A stretch of DNA of 64,000 nt from Flavobacteriia bacterium 40-80. Lineage in GTDB: Bacteria; Bacteroidota; Bacteroidia; Flavobacteriales_D; Crocinitomicaceae. The first letter of the stretch is position 1. The number at the start of each line of letters is the position of its first letter. The stretch covers positions 186,001 to 250,000 of the forward strand of contig MKVF01000030.1 of the NCBI GenBank assembly GCA_001899145.1, given 5' to 3'. Under the pieces are notes generated by a model, which had not been told where the DNA came from, ran no database searches, and saw only the letters and a list, made by a program, of their open reading frames with translations. Below are positions 7,074-17,198 of this stretch, in pieces. Made by a program: the position numbers and the translations under genes.

Positions 7074-9515
7074 ATGGCGAAAGAAGCAAGTGAATTAAAA
7101 TCCCCTCAAATAGACTTTGAAACATTTAAAGAAAGTGTTTTAAATGATTACAAACTGGTAAACCTTTCTCGTGAAACTTCCCTGCTCGGAAGACGCGAAG
7201 TGCTTACCGGAAAAGCCAAATTCGGTATTTTCGGTGACGGAAAAGAATTAGCGCAAATCGCGTTGGCAAAACAATTCAGAAACGGAGATTTCCGTTCCGG
7301 GTATTACCGTGATCAAACGTTGATGATGGCAATAGACCAGCTTACGGTAAAAGAATATTTCGCCGGCTTGTACGGACATACGGATGTTGAGCTGGAGCCG
7401 CAATCTGCGGGTCGTCAGATGGGCGGACATTTCTCTACCCGGAATCTGGATGAAAACGGAGAATGGAAAAACCTGATGGAGCAAAAAAACAGTTCCTCCG
7501 ATATTTCTCCGACAGCGGGGCAGATGCCGCGTTTGTTAGGATTGGCCCAAGCTTCAAAAGTATATCGTAATAATCCTGCACTTCAGAATGAAAAATTCAG
7601 CAAATTCTCTGACAGCGGAAATGAAGTCGCTTTTGGAACAATCGGAGATGCCAGCACATCGGAAGGCCCTTTCTGGGAAACGATGAATGCAGCAGGAGTC
7701 TTACAGGTGCCAATGGTAATGTCTGTATGGGATGATGGTTACGGAATTTCTGTTCCTCGTGAAAAACAAACGACAAAAGGAAGTATTTCCGAAGCACTGG
7801 CAGGTTTTCAGAGAACAGAAGACAAGCCGGGATTTGAGATCTTTGTGACAAAAGGATGGGACTACGTTGATTTGGTTCAGACGTATGAAAAAGCGGTTGC
7901 AATTGCCAGAGAACAGCACGTTCCCGTTCTTGTTCACGTCAAAGAGGTGAACCAGCCACAGGGGCATTCGACTTCCGGTTCTCATGAACGTTACAAATCG
8001 GAGGACCGACTGAAATGGGAAGGAGAATTTGACTGTATCGCGAAATTTAAGAAATGGATCCTTTCTTATGAAGCAGAAGGTCAGGTGATCGCTACTGCAG
8101 AAGAATTGGAAGCGATTGAAAAAGAAGCAAAAGTCACTGTCCGGAATGCTAAAAACGAAGCATGGAAAGATTTAACAGATAGCATCAAAGCGGACTTCAA
8201 TGAATGCGTCGATATTCTGAAAGCAGTTTCTGCTGAAACGAAACATAGTGAATTTGTTTCCGCTCAGGTGGAAGAATTGAAAAAAGCGCTGGAGCCTATC
8301 CGTAAAGACATTTTAAGTACGGCACGTCTGGTGCTTCGTACGATCGCCGGAGAAAATATTCAGAGTAAATCAATGCTGGCGGCATGGATTCAGTCCAAAA
8401 TTGAAGACAACAAAGAACGTTACAGTTCCTATTTATATTCAGAATCGGTTCAAAATATCCATAACATTTCATCTGTAGAACCGATTTACGATGAAAATGC
8501 AAAGATGGAGGACGGCCGTATCATTTTACGTGAAAACTTCCGTTCCATTTTTGAAAAATACCCGGAAACTTTGATTTTTGGAGAAGATGCCGGAAAAATC
8601 GGAGGCGTTAACCAGAGTTTGGAAGGCTTACAGGAAATTTTCGGCGAATTGCGTGTAAGCGATGTCGGTATCCGTGAATGTACAATTGTCGGACAAGGGA
8701 TCGGAATGGCGATGAGAGGACTCCGGCCGATCGCAGAAATTCAATACCTGGATTACCTGCTGTACTGTCTGCAGGTGATGTCGGATGATCTGGCGACCGT
8801 TCAGTACAGAACGAAAGGTGGTCAGAAAGCACCTTTAATTATTTCTACAAGAGGACACCGCCTTGAAGGAATCTGGCATTCAGGTTCTCCGATGGGAGCA
8901 ATTATAAATGCAGTACGTGGTATTCATGTCTGCGTTCCCCGGAATATGACAAAAGCAGCAGGCTTTTACAATACATTGATTGAAGGCGATGAGCCGGCAT
9001 TAGTGATCGAACCGCTGAACGGCTACAGAACAAAAGAAAAAATGCCGTCAAATATCGGTGAGTTTAAAATTCCGCTGGGAATTCCGGAAATTGTAAATCA
9101 AGGCTCCGATCTGACATTGGTTTCGTACGGATCGACATTCAATTTATGCAGCAAAGCTGTGGAACAGCTGAATGAGCTTGGAATCAATGTGGAATTGATA
9201 GACGTTCAGACACTGATACCTTTTGATATCAACCATACGATTTCAAAATCGTTAGCGAAAACGAACCGTTTACTGATTGTTGATGAAGATGTAAGCTCCG
9301 GAGCGACAGGCTATATTTTAGATAAGATCTTAGTAGAGCAGAACGGATATTACCATCTGGATTCAGCCCCTAAGACACTTTCGGCGAAAGATCACCGGCC
9401 TGCTTACGGAACAGACGGAGATTATTTCTCTAAACCAAGTATTGATGATATTGTTGAAAAAGTATATGAGATAATGCACGAAGCCGATCCGCAAAGATTT
9501 CCGGCTTTGTACTAA
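7074..9515 (+). CDS. Fused alpha/beta E1 component of a 2-oxoacid dehydrogenase complex (paralogue 1)
   Basis: 813 residues. Thiamine-diphosphate-dependent decarboxylation of a 2-oxo acid, most like branched-chain 2-oxoacid or pyruvate dehydrogenase E1. The alpha half (about 1-350) holds the ThDP motif from GDASTSEG to WDDGYG. A Lys/Glu-rich linker of about 120 residues follows. The beta half (about 475-813) has the GEDAGKIGG, RECTIVGQGIGMA and YLDYLL segments of the beta subunit. At the end of the ThDP motif Asp-Asp stands where many E1 proteins have Asn-Asn, which may affect metal binding. A second fused E1 of 697 residues is encoded at 47914-50007. No E2 or E3 gene is in the window. Confidence 0.9.
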   Translation: MAKEASELKSPQIDFETFKESVLNDYKLVNLSRETSLLGRREVLTGKAKFGIFGDGKELAQIALAKQFRNGDFRSGYYRDQTLMMAIDQLTVKEYFAGLYGHTDVELEPQSAGRQMGGHFSTRNLDENGEWKNLMEQKNSSSDISPTAGQMPRLLGLAQASKVYRNNPALQNEKFSKFSDSGNEVAFGTIGDASTSEGPFWETMNAAGVLQVPMVMSVWDDGYGISVPREKQTTKGSISEALAGFQRTEDKPGFEIFVTKGWDYVDLVQTYEKAVAIAREQHVPVLVHVKEVNQPQGHSTSGSHERYKSEDRLKWEGEFDCIAKFKKWILSYEAEGQVIATAEELEAIEKEAKVTVRNAKNEAWKDLTDSIKADFNECVDILKAVSAETKHSEFVSAQVEELKKALEPIRKDILSTARLVLRTIAGENIQSKSMLAAWIQSKIEDNKERYSSYLYSESVQNIHNISSVEPIYDENAKMEDGRIILRENFRSIFEKYPETLIFGEDAGKIGGVNQSLEGLQEIFGELRVSDVGIRECTIVGQGIGMAMRGLRPIAEIQYLDYLLYCLQVMSDDLATVQYRTKGGQKAPLIISTRGHRLEGIWHSGSPMGAIINAVRGIHVCVPRNMTKAAGFYNTLIEGDEPALVIEPLNGYRTKEKMPSNIGEFKIPLGIPEIVNQGSDLTLVSYGSTFNLCSKAVEQLNELGINVELIDVQTLIPFDINHTISKSLAKTNRLLIVDEDVSSGATGYILDKILVEQNGYYHLDSAPKTLSAKDHRPAYGTDGDYFSKPSIDDIVEKVYEIMHEADPQRFPALY

Positions 9516-9538
9516 AAAGAAAATTTCAGAAAGAGGAG

Positions 9539-9565
9539 GAGAGGTTTGAAAGACCTCTCTTTTTA
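9539..9565 (+). terminator. Rho-independent terminator after the fused E1 gene
   Basis: GAGAGGT (9539-9545) pairs with ACCTCTC (9553-9559), followed by a T-rich run. It starts 24 nt after the E1 stop codon. Confidence 0.75.
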
Positions 9566-9614
9566 TTTTGGAAGAAATAGTTCTATATTCATTACTAAAA
9601 TGGAAAAAAGGGTA

Positions 9615-9649
9615 TTGTTGTAAATTTTAATTAACTATCTCTATATTTG
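9615..9649 (+). promoter_or_regulatory. Promoter of the small exported protein gene
   Basis: TATATTTG (9642-9649) with TTG at 9618-9620, spacer 21 nt (a second TTG lies at 9615-9617). The inferred leader is about 25 nt to the ATG at 9679. Confidence 0.6.
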
Positions 9650-9678
9650 TATCTGGTAATTGATTTAAAATAAACGAA

Positions 9679-10089
9679 ATGAAAAAAACACTTTTTCTTT
9701 TTTTAATGCTGTTAGGAGTAGTATTCACTGATTCGGCTATGGCACAAAATACTTGTACTATTCACTTGTTCAGTAAAGGTTCACCATCAAAAATATATGT
9801 GAACGATCAGTTAGTAACAGGTTTGAATAAGGATGAAGCATTGGAATACACGCTTCCGGCTAATGGTCGTGCAGTGGTAAGTGTACGTTTTAATAATGAT
9901 GCTTCTGCTGAGGTTACTGTTGATACAGAAAAAGACAGCGATGCCTACATCATTGCGTATGTAAGAGCAATCTCCAATGGTAGTACTATTAGTAGTAGTT
10001 TAATAGGGCTGACGAAAATCGTTGATATTGAAAAGTGGAATAAAAAGTCCAAGAACTTTAAAGACCTTGTCAAATTGACTGCAAAATAA
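9679..10089 (+). CDS. Small exported protein of unknown function
   Basis: 136 residues with a clear signal peptide (about 1-23, ending SAMAQ). The mature part looks like a small beta-rich domain: IHLFSKGSPSKIYVNDQLV, then TLPANGRAVVSVRF, then AEVTVDTEKDSDAYIIAYVRA. It resembles short secreted beta-sandwich proteins of Bacteroidota, but I recognise no family. It is monocistronic, flanked by its own promoter (9615-9649) and a strong terminator (10111-10139), so it is probably independently regulated. Two cysteines are absent, so no disulfide is expected. Confidence 0.75.
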   Translation: MKKTLFLFLMLLGVVFTDSAMAQNTCTIHLFSKGSPSKIYVNDQLVTGLNKDEALEYTLPANGRAVVSVRFNNDASAEVTVDTEKDSDAYIIAYVRAISNGSTISSSLIGLTKIVDIEKWNKKSKNFKDLVKLTAK

Positions 10090-10110
10090 TAGCAGTACTC
10101 AAATTAATAA

Positions 10111-10139
10111 AAAAGATGTAAGCAATTACATCTTTTTTT
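10111..10139 (+). terminator. Rho-independent terminator
   Basis: AAAAGATGTAA-type left arm (10111-10121) pairs with TTACATCTTTT (10126-10136) around a GCAA tetraloop, followed by more T. It ends the small exported protein transcript, 22 nt after the stop codon. Confidence 0.8.
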
Positions 10140-10335
10140 GTTTTTAATATTCTCAGTTTTGCCGGTGTCTGGTTCCGGAATCCATTCTGCTTTTTAGCTG
10201 TTTATAATAGGGGGAGTAGTAAACACAAACAAATGTTATTTTACGGATTATCGTAAAATTTTAACGTGTAAAGAAATTTCCCGTATCTACTTTTTCACAG
10301 AGAATCCGTAATTTTACCCGTTCAAAATATTCCGG

Positions 10336-13113
10336 ATGAGTCAGCAGTATATTCATATAAAAGGCGCAAGAGTTAACAACCTTAAAAATATCGATGTAAA
10401 AATTCCACACGGAAAAATGGTGGTTATTACGGGATTGTCAGGTTCAGGGAAATCGTCTCTAGCTTTTGATACCCTTTATGCTGAAGGTCAGAGACGTTAC
10501 GTGGAAAGTTTGTCTTCCTATGCAAGACAGTTTTTAGGCCGTCTGGATAAGCCGGAAGTAGATTTTATAAAAGGGATTTCTCCTGCAATAGCGATTGAGC
10601 AAAAGGTGATTTCCACGAATCCCCGTTCGACAGTAGGAACAACCACTGAAATTTACGACTATCTGAAATTGCTTTTTTCCCGTGCCGGAAAAACAATCTC
10701 ACCGGTTTCCGGAAATGAAGTAAAAAAACACACAGTAACAGACGTTGTCAACTTTATTGCTTCACAGCAGGAAGACAGCCGGCTTTATATTTTAGCACCT
10801 ATTGCCAATATTCAGAAATATGGAGCGGAACGCCAACTGCAACTATTGAAAGAACAGGGATATCTCCGGATTTTCATTGAAGGAGATGTTTTTGAGCTGG
10901 ATGAAGTTTCGCCAAAACAAAAGAATTTTGAGAAAGCAATGCTGTTGATTGACCGTATTCGCGTGCAGCATTTTGATGAAGATGAAAAGCACCGGATTGC
11001 TGATTCCGTCGGAATGGCGTTCGGAGAAGGTCATGGAACATGCTGCATTTATCTGCTGGAAGATGAACAATTTTTCGAATTCAATAACCGTTTTGAGCTG
11101 GACGGGATCGAATTTGTCGAACCGAATGAACACTTTTTTACGTTCAATAATCCTTTTGGGGCATGTAAAACCTGTGAAGGCTTTGGTAATGTGATTGGAA
11201 TTGATGAGAAGCTGGTGATTCCGGATCCGGGTCTGAGTGTATATCAGAATGCGATTGTCTGCTGGAAAGGAGAAATGATGAAAGAATTTCAGGATGAGCT
11301 GATCCTGAATGCGAAAAAATTTAACTTTCCTATCCATAAGCCAATCGAAGAGCTCACACCGGAACAGTATCAGCTGTTGTGGGACGGGAATCAGTATTTT
11401 CAGGGTCTGAACACGTTTTTTAAATATCTGGAGTCCAATACTTATAAAATTCAATACCGGGTAATGCTTTCGCGCTACAGAGGTAAAACGCTGTGTCCCG
11501 ATTGTCGTGGAACACGGTTAAGAAAAGATGCTAATTACGTTAAAATAAAAGATAAATCAATTACAGATATTATTTTGATGCCGATTGATGAAAGTCTGAA
11601 ATTTTTTCAAAACCTGAAATTGGAAGATCACCAGCAGATGATTACGAAGCGTTTGCTGCCAGAGATAACTAACCGCCTGCAGTTTATTTCAGATGTCGGG
11701 TTGGGATATCTGACACTTAACCGGAATTCAAATTCCCTTTCGGGAGGAGAATCACAACGGATCAATCTGGCAACCTCTTTAGGAAGCAGCCTCGTCGGTT
11801 CGATGTATATTCTGGATGAACCAAGCATCGGGCTCCATCCGAGAGATACCGACAGATTGATTTCAGTTCTGCATCGTCTCAGAAATTTAGGAAATACAGT
11901 GATAATTGTAGAGCACGAAGACGCTATTATGCGTGCTGCGGATGAAATTATCGATATCGGCCCGAAAGCCGGGATTTATGGAGGTGAAGTGGTCTTTCAG
12001 GGAGATCATACGCAATTATTGAAAGCAAAGAATAGTTTAACTGCTGAATACCTGACAGGAAAACGTAAAATCGAAATTCCGAAGCTAAAGCGAAAATCAC
12101 CGAACTATATAGAAATTGTCGGAGCAAAACAAAACAATCTGAAAAATCTGAACGTTAAGTTTCCACTTTATTCTTTTGTCTGTGTAACAGGAGTTTCAGG
12201 TTCCGGAAAAAGTACGCTGGTGCGGGAAATTTTATATCCTGCTGTCCGGCAGAAATTGGGGCAATTTGGTGATGCGGTCGGAAATTTCAGAGAGATCAGA
12301 GGAGATGTAAAACGCGTCAGTCATGTGGAGTTTATCGACCAGAATCCGATAGGAAAATCATCACGAAGTAATCCGGTGACCTATGTGAAAGCATTTGATG
12401 ATATTCGTGATATTTTCGCTAAAACTCCTAAAGCAAAAGCATTGGGATTGAAGCCGGGTTATTTCAGTTTTAATGTGGAAGGCGGTCGTTGCGAAATGTG
12501 TGAAGGAGAAGGAGAAGTAACCGTAAGTATGCAGTTCATGGCGGATGTCCATTTGACTTGCGAGGCTTGCCAGGGAAAACGTTATAAGTCGGAAGCACTG
12601 GATATTTTATTTGAAGGAAAAAACATTTCTGATATTCTGGAAATGGACATTCAGGAAGGCATAGAATTCTTTGGTGGTATAAAAGACCGTTCCGCTGAAA
12701 AAGTGGTAGATAAGATCAAACCTTTGGCAGATGTGGGATTGGGCTATCTGAAGATGGGGCAGGCATCCAGCACACTGTCCGGAGGAGAGGCACAGCGTGT
12801 TAAGCTGGCTTCTTTCCTGATAAAATCTAACGAGCAGAAAAATACTTTGTTCATTTTTGATGAACCGACCACCGGACTACATTTCTACGATATAGAAAAG
12901 CTGCTTATTGCTTTCCAGCGCCTGGTGGATCATGGAAATTCACTGATAGTGATCGAACACAACTTAGATGTTATAAAATGTGCGGATTGGGTCATTGATA
13001 TCGGTCCGGAAGGTGGTGAAAAGGGTGGAGAAGTGGTGTTTGAAGGTAAACCGGAAGAGTTGGCAAAACACCCAATGAGCTATACCGGAAAGTTTTTGAA
13101 AGAAATTTTGTGA
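10336..13113 (+). CDS. uvrA: Excinuclease ABC subunit A
   Basis: 925 residues, within the usual length for UvrA. DNA damage recognition in nucleotide excision repair, acting with UvrB. Two ABC ATPase modules are present: Walker A GLSGSGKS (about 33-40) with signature LSGGESQR and Walker [11 protein letters not shown], and a second set with [17 protein letters not shown] and [10 protein letters not shown]. Zinc modules are visible at CKTCEGFG with CPDCRGTR, and at CEMCEGEG with CEACQGKR. A possible weak promoter TAATTTTA lies at 10309-10316. An M1 peptidase gene follows after 19 nt. Confidence 0.97.
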   Translation: MSQQYIHIKGARVNNLKNIDVKIPHGKMVVITGLSGSGKSSLAFDTLYAEGQRRYVESLSSYARQFLGRLDKPEVDFIKGISPAIAIEQKVISTNPRSTVGTTTEIYDYLKLLFSRAGKTISPVSGNEVKKHTVTDVVNFIASQQEDSRLYILAPIANIQKYGAERQLQLLKEQGYLRIFIEGDVFELDEVSPKQKNFEKAMLLIDRIRVQHFDEDEKHRIADSVGMAFGEGHGTCCIYLLEDEQFFEFNNRFELDGIEFVEPNEHFFTFNNPFGACKTCEGFGNVIGIDEKLVIPDPGLSVYQNAIVCWKGEMMKEFQDELILNAKKFNFPIHKPIEELTPEQYQLLWDGNQYFQGLNTFFKYLESNTYKIQYRVMLSRYRGKTLCPDCRGTRLRKDANYVKIKDKSITDIILMPIDESLKFFQNLKLEDHQQMITKRLLPEITNRLQFISDVGLGYLTLNRNSNSLSGGESQRINLATSLGSSLVGSMYILDEPSIGLHPRDTDRLISVLHRLRNLGNTVIIVEHEDAIMRAADEIIDIGPKAGIYGGEVVFQGDHTQLLKAKNSLTAEYLTGKRKIEIPKLKRKSPNYIEIVGAKQNNLKNLNVKFPLYSFVCVTGVSGSGKSTLVREILYPAVRQKLGQFGDAVGNFREIRGDVKRVSHVEFIDQNPIGKSSRSNPVTYVKAFDDIRDIFAKTPKAKALGLKPGYFSFNVEGGRCEMCEGEGEVTVSMQFMADVHLTCEACQGKRYKSEALDILFEGKNISDILEMDIQEGIEFFGGIKDRSAEKVVDKIKPLADVGLGYLKMGQASSTLSGGEAQRVKLASFLIKSNEQKNTLFIFDEPTTGLHFYDIEKLLIAFQRLVDHGNSLIVIEHNLDVIKCADWVIDIGPEGGEKGGEVVFEGKPEELAKHPMSYTGKFLKEIL

Positions 13114-13132
13114 TAATATACTCCTCACAGCC

Positions 13133-14776
13133 ATGCTTAAAGTAGTTTGTTTATTTTGCATATTGATCTTTGGCTTTTTTCAGCTTCTGTTTTCACAGGT
13201 AGTTTCTGAAAGAGATAAATTATTTGCAGGTATCCGGCCGGAACGAACATGCTTTGATGTAACGCATTATCTCCTGAAAGTGAAGATTGATCCGGAAGAA
13301 AAGACGATTCAGGGCAGCAATACGATCAGTTTCAATATTACGGAACCATGCAGCCGTATCCAGCTGGATTTATACGAACAGCTACAGATAGACGCGGTGA
13401 CTTTTGAAGGAACTGATTGTATAATAGAACGAAAGTATGACGCTTTTTTTGTCAGTTTGCCCAGAAAGCTTTCAGAAGGAGAACAGGCAAAGATCATTGT
13501 CACTTATCATGGTGCGCTGATTGCAGCAAAGAATCCGCCTTGGGATGGAGGGTTTGTCTTTACGAAGAGCGAGAACGGAAAGCCTTTTATCGGTGTAGCC
13601 TGTGAAGAGATAGGAGCAAGCTCCTGGTGGCCGACAAAAGAGCTTTTCGCTGATAAATGTGATAGTGCAGACCTATATTTTGAAGTGCCTTCAGATTTAC
13701 AAGCGATTTCCAACGGACAGTTTAAAGGAGTTGAAAAGAACGGAGCTGCTTCTGTTTATCACTGGAAAGTAACCTTTCCCATTAATAATTATAATATTTC
13801 AGTAACTATTGGTGATTTCAGCCATTTTGGAAAAAAATACCGCTCAAAAAAAGTGAGCTATAATCTGGACTATTATATACTTCCCGAAAATCTGAAAAAA
13901 GCGAAACAACAATTTAAGCAGGTTGTACCAATGCTGAAATCGTATCAGCGCTTATTTGGCCCTTATCCGTTTTCAAGGGATGGATACAAGCTGGTGGAAG
14001 CTCCCTATTTGGGAATGGAGCACCAAAGTGCTGTTGCTTATGGAAATGGATATCAAAATGGCTATTCCGGTAAGTTTTTTGCTCCGGTAAGCCAAAAGTT
14101 CGATTTTATCATCATTCATGAAACCGGGCATGAATACTGGGGAAATAATGTCTGCATGTCCGACCGTTCGGATATGTGGATCCATGAGGCATTCTGTACA
14201 TATTCGGAATTATTATATGTGGAAGATGTTTTTGGGAAAAAGTATGCAGATGATTATGCTTTTTACTGGACACAGGTAGTCCGGAATATGGAACCTATGG
14301 TGAATGAACGGTTCAGCAATCAGGAACCTTCAACCGATATTTACTATAAAGGAGCTTTGCTCCTGCATACAATCCGGAATTTGGTTGCGGATGATGCAAA
14401 ATTTATTGCTTGTCTGAAAGCAATCCAGGAACATTTCGCATTAAAGACGGTGAGTACAAAAGATATAACGGATTTTATGATTAACTATTTTAATAGGGAT
14501 CTGTCAGCTATTTTTGATCAGTATTTATATAATGCTAATCCACCAATCTTAAATTTTACACTGACACCGAATAAACAGGGAGAAGGATATGTTTTTCGCT
14601 ATAAATGGGACGGAACAGTAGAAAAATTTAACCTTCCCGTTACTGTTGATGTTGATGGAGCAAAGCGAACTTTCAATGTATCTGACGATTGGCAGGAAAC
14701 AGTAATAAATAAACCGGTTGTCCGGAATCTGGAATTTGATCATTCTAAATCATATTATATCGTGAAATATGAATAA
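13133..14776 (+). CDS. Exported M1-family zinc metallopeptidase (aminopeptidase N-like)
   Basis: 547 residues with a hydrophobic N-terminal signal segment (about 1-22). The zinc motif is HETGH (H329, H333) with the third ligand E352 in HEAFCTY, giving the M1 spacing. The exopeptidase-type motif is LGMEHQSAV (about 292-300), a variant of GAMEN. Residues about 35-220 correspond to the N-terminal saddle domain. The chain is shorter than full aminopeptidase N and lacks the large C-terminal helical domain, as in other short secreted Bacteroidota M1 enzymes. It sits 19 nt behind uvrA, probably by cotranscription rather than shared function. Substrate is unknown. Confidence 0.92.
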   Translation: MLKVVCLFCILIFGFFQLLFSQVVSERDKLFAGIRPERTCFDVTHYLLKVKIDPEEKTIQGSNTISFNITEPCSRIQLDLYEQLQIDAVTFEGTDCIIERKYDAFFVSLPRKLSEGEQAKIIVTYHGALIAAKNPPWDGGFVFTKSENGKPFIGVACEEIGASSWWPTKELFADKCDSADLYFEVPSDLQAISNGQFKGVEKNGAASVYHWKVTFPINNYNISVTIGDFSHFGKKYRSKKVSYNLDYYILPENLKKAKQQFKQVVPMLKSYQRLFGPYPFSRDGYKLVEAPYLGMEHQSAVAYGNGYQNGYSGKFFAPVSQKFDFIIIHETGHEYWGNNVCMSDRSDMWIHEAFCTYSELLYVEDVFGKKYADDYAFYWTQVVRNMEPMVNERFSNQEPSTDIYYKGALLLHTIRNLVADDAKFIACLKAIQEHFALKTVSTKDITDFMINYFNRDLSAIFDQYLYNANPPILNFTLTPNKQGEGYVFRYKWDGTVEKFNLPVTVDVDGAKRTFNVSDDWQETVINKPVVRNLEFDHSKSYYIVKYE

Positions 14777-14849
14777 TAATGACTTTTGGATAAACTCTTG
14801 TTGTTTTATATGTTTTCTATAAACCATATCGCACTATAACAAGTCTTTT

Positions 14850-15713
14850 ATGAAATTACAACTATTTTCAATTCTATTGTTTATCATATTATGTGCTCAG
14901 AATTCCTATCTTTTTTCTCAAAACAACGATCAGAGCTTATTATCCAAGTGTTATGATCTATATAATAAGAAAATATCCTCTGGGAAAATTATCAGCTATA
15001 TAGAAAAGAGCTCAAAATCAATCGATCAGCACAAATTAGAACCTATATATGATTCATTAATTCTATGTGCATGCAAAGATGCTAATTATGACTATTGTTT
15101 AGATCTGACATTAGCAAAAGTAAGAAATGGTTACCTCCATATCATGGTTTTGGAAGACTCTATTGCCAATGTAATTAAATCATGGTCTCCTGAGAAATAT
15201 AAGATGCTGGAACGAGTAGTCAATGAAGAGTTTATAAGAAATTCCCAAAAGTACAATCCTGACATAAATTTAGAACTTGCCTTTACTATCAGGCATTTGT
15301 ATAGACTCGATCAAAGAACTAAACTAAGAATATTTTATAAGGCAAATGAGCCTATACTGGACTCGCTCAGAAAAATAGCGATAAAACAGGACTCTATCAC
15401 AGAAGCAATGCTTGGGCAGATCTTCGATGAATATGGTTATCCGGGCATTTCTTTAGTTGGCGGAATAGATGCTGGCTCATGCTACATCATGATGCTCCAT
15501 GTAAGTGCAGATTTTGCAATCAAATACATGCGTCTTGTGCAGGAAGCGATTAATTCGAAGGAACTTTATGCAGATCTTGATTTTCTGGTTGATAAGACAC
15601 TGCATAAATGTTGTCAAAGGACAATTTATGGTACATTATGGTCTAAATATTCACCATTGGTAACCGACCCCGAAGAGATAAAAAAAATAAAAGCGTTATT
15701 AAATATTCAATGA
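14850..15713 (+). CDS. Exported DUF6624-like protein
   Basis: 287 residues with a signal peptide (about 1-24, ending YLFSQ). The C-terminal half matches the DUF6624 pattern as I know it: an IFDEYGYPGISLVGG segment, then a helix with LHVSADFAIKYMRLVQEA, then FLVDKTLHKCCQRTIYGTLW in place of the usual DRVL...QRYGTQ ending. The N-terminal half (about 30-150) is helical and unassigned. Codon use looks more AT-rich than in its neighbours. Function is unknown. It stands alone between the M1 peptidase and a bidirectional terminator at 15811-15843. Confidence 0.7.
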   Translation: MKLQLFSILLFIILCAQNSYLFSQNNDQSLLSKCYDLYNKKISSGKIISYIEKSSKSIDQHKLEPIYDSLILCACKDANYDYCLDLTLAKVRNGYLHIMVLEDSIANVIKSWSPEKYKMLERVVNEEFIRNSQKYNPDINLELAFTIRHLYRLDQRTKLRIFYKANEPILDSLRKIAIKQDSITEAMLGQIFDEYGYPGISLVGGIDAGSCYIMMLHVSADFAIKYMRLVQEAINSKELYADLDFLVDKTLHKCCQRTIYGTLWSKYSPLVTDPEEIKKIKALLNIQ

Positions 15714-15810
15714 TCTTAATTTTTAGCGAAACAAACATCTTTCTCTACTTTTAAAAGTACGTGAATGAGTTAGGTTATTTGAGGATTTGAGGCAACCTAA
15801 ACAAAATAAA

Positions 15811-15843
15811 AAGCCCCTGAAAACATTTTCAGGGGCTTTTTTA
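15811..15843. terminator. Bidirectional rho-independent terminator
   Basis: A perfect 13-bp inverted repeat, AAGCCCCTGAAAA (15811-15823) with its complement at 15826-15838, flanked by A-rich sequence on the left and T-rich on the right. It can end both the plus-strand DUF6624-like gene and the minus-strand OmpA gene. Confidence 0.9.
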
Positions 15844-15861
15844 TATTTTAAGTTGCCTTTG

Positions 15862-17040
15862 TTATTTAACAACGAACGTTACACGTCTGGTTTTAGCGGA
15901 TTTTAATTCGTCATTATCTGACTCAATAACTTCCGTACTGCGAACGCTGTTTGATTTTTTAACAATGGTGATGCGATTGGCCGCGATACCTGCTTCAACA
16001 AGATATTCTTTTACAACATCAGCACGAACTTCGTCTAAGTCCTGGAACATAGGATTTTCTCCTGCTTTTTCAACTTCAATATCTTCCATGTGTCCCTGAA
16101 TTTCCAGCTTCAGGTTCGCATCAGCTTTCATTTGAGAGACGATCTCATCCAAAGAAGCTTTTCCTGCTGCCGGAACCTGTGCCTTTCCGAATGCAAAGAA
16201 AACACTTTGAGCTTCGATCTTATCTTTTGGCTTCATTTTGTCTGTTACGACAATTGATTTCTGATACACCAGCTTGGAATAAGAATCTTCTTCACTTTGA
16301 AGCGAACAGTCGCATTGGGTGATGTCATCAATTAATTTTACAGAAACATTATCAAGGTAATAATATGCTGCTACGATCTGTGCTCCCTTATAATAGTTAG
16401 GCTTTCTCATTTTTTCATAACCAACCTGGTTATTATTTGTGAAATTACCGATCGTGATGTATTTTTCGCCACCTTCAGCAGTATAAACATTACAAACTTT
16501 ATCCCATCCGTAGAATCCGGAAAGAATTTTATTGTCGCTGCGCTGAATATGTGTTTTTTCGATGATGCTTGTCTTAGCTTCTGAAGCATACGGCTTTTTT
16601 GAGAAGTTCGCTCCGATAGCATTTGTGGAATATTTGGATGCTTCTGCTAATGAAACATGGAATGTAACGCAATATCTCGCACCCTTTTTCAAAGGTTGTA
16701 ACAATTTTGCCATGGCGTAAGAACGCGGCATTTTGTCGTTATAGGAATAAGCGACAATACCGGCATAATTTCTTCCGTCCTGTGCTTCTTCTGTTCCGTA
16801 AAAATTATCAGGAGTACCTATTTCCGGTACTTTTACTGCAGGGATGAAAAAATCTGCCGGCTGGCCTGTCGGTTTTATCCAGCCATTTGATAATGACAGC
16901 GCGCCTAGTTTTTTAGGCTTTCCGGTAGAAGCTTCGAAACTCCCGTTTTCAACTAAATTTTCGTCTTGTGCAAAACCTACTGCTGCTAACATAAGTGTCG
17001 CTGCCAGTATAGAAGGTTTAAAAAAGTTAATCTTTCTCAT
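15862..17040 (-). CDS. OmpA-family peptidoglycan-associated outer-membrane protein
   Basis: 392 residues with a signal peptide (about 1-24, AAVGFAQ). The N-terminal domain (about 25-235) resembles a beta-sandwich, carbohydrate-binding-like fold (NLVENGSFEAS, YYLDNVSVKLIDD) that ends in a CDC pair. The C-terminal OmpA-like domain (about 275-392) contains VFFAFGKAQVPAAGKASLDEI, LKLEIQGHMED, RADVVKEYLVEAGI and KTRRVTFVV. It probably anchors the outer membrane to peptidoglycan. The gene is monocistronic, ending at the bidirectional terminator 15811-15843. Confidence 0.88.
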   Translation of the reverse strand: MRKINFFKPSILAATLMLAAVGFAQDENLVENGSFEASTGKPKKLGALSLSNGWIKPTGQPADFFIPAVKVPEIGTPDNFYGTEEAQDGRNYAGIVAYSYNDKMPRSYAMAKLLQPLKKGARYCVTFHVSLAEASKYSTNAIGANFSKKPYASEAKTSIIEKTHIQRSDNKILSGFYGWDKVCNVYTAEGGEKYITIGNFTNNNQVGYEKMRKPNYYKGAQIVAAYYYLDNVSVKLIDDITQCDCSLQSEEDSYSKLVYQKSIVVTDKMKPKDKIEAQSVFFAFGKAQVPAAGKASLDEIVSQMKADANLKLEIQGHMEDIEVEKAGENPMFQDLDEVRADVVKEYLVEAGIAANRITIVKKSNSVRSTEVIESDNDELKSAKTRRVTFVVK

Positions 17041-17198
17041 AGTTTCTTATAATTAGAATCGTCTTAGACCAATCGTCAACGAATTTAACAAAATTCTTTC
17101 AATTGATTCACTGAAATTAAAATGAATTGCAGATTATTTCAAAAGACGATAAAATTCAATTAATTTTACCGCTCTCAAGATATATGCCAAAACAATAA

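Noticed and set aside
10843-11454. 203-codon open frame antisense to uvrA
   Set aside because: It lies fully inside uvrA on the opposite strand, has no recognisable domain, and reads as a shadow of the real gene.
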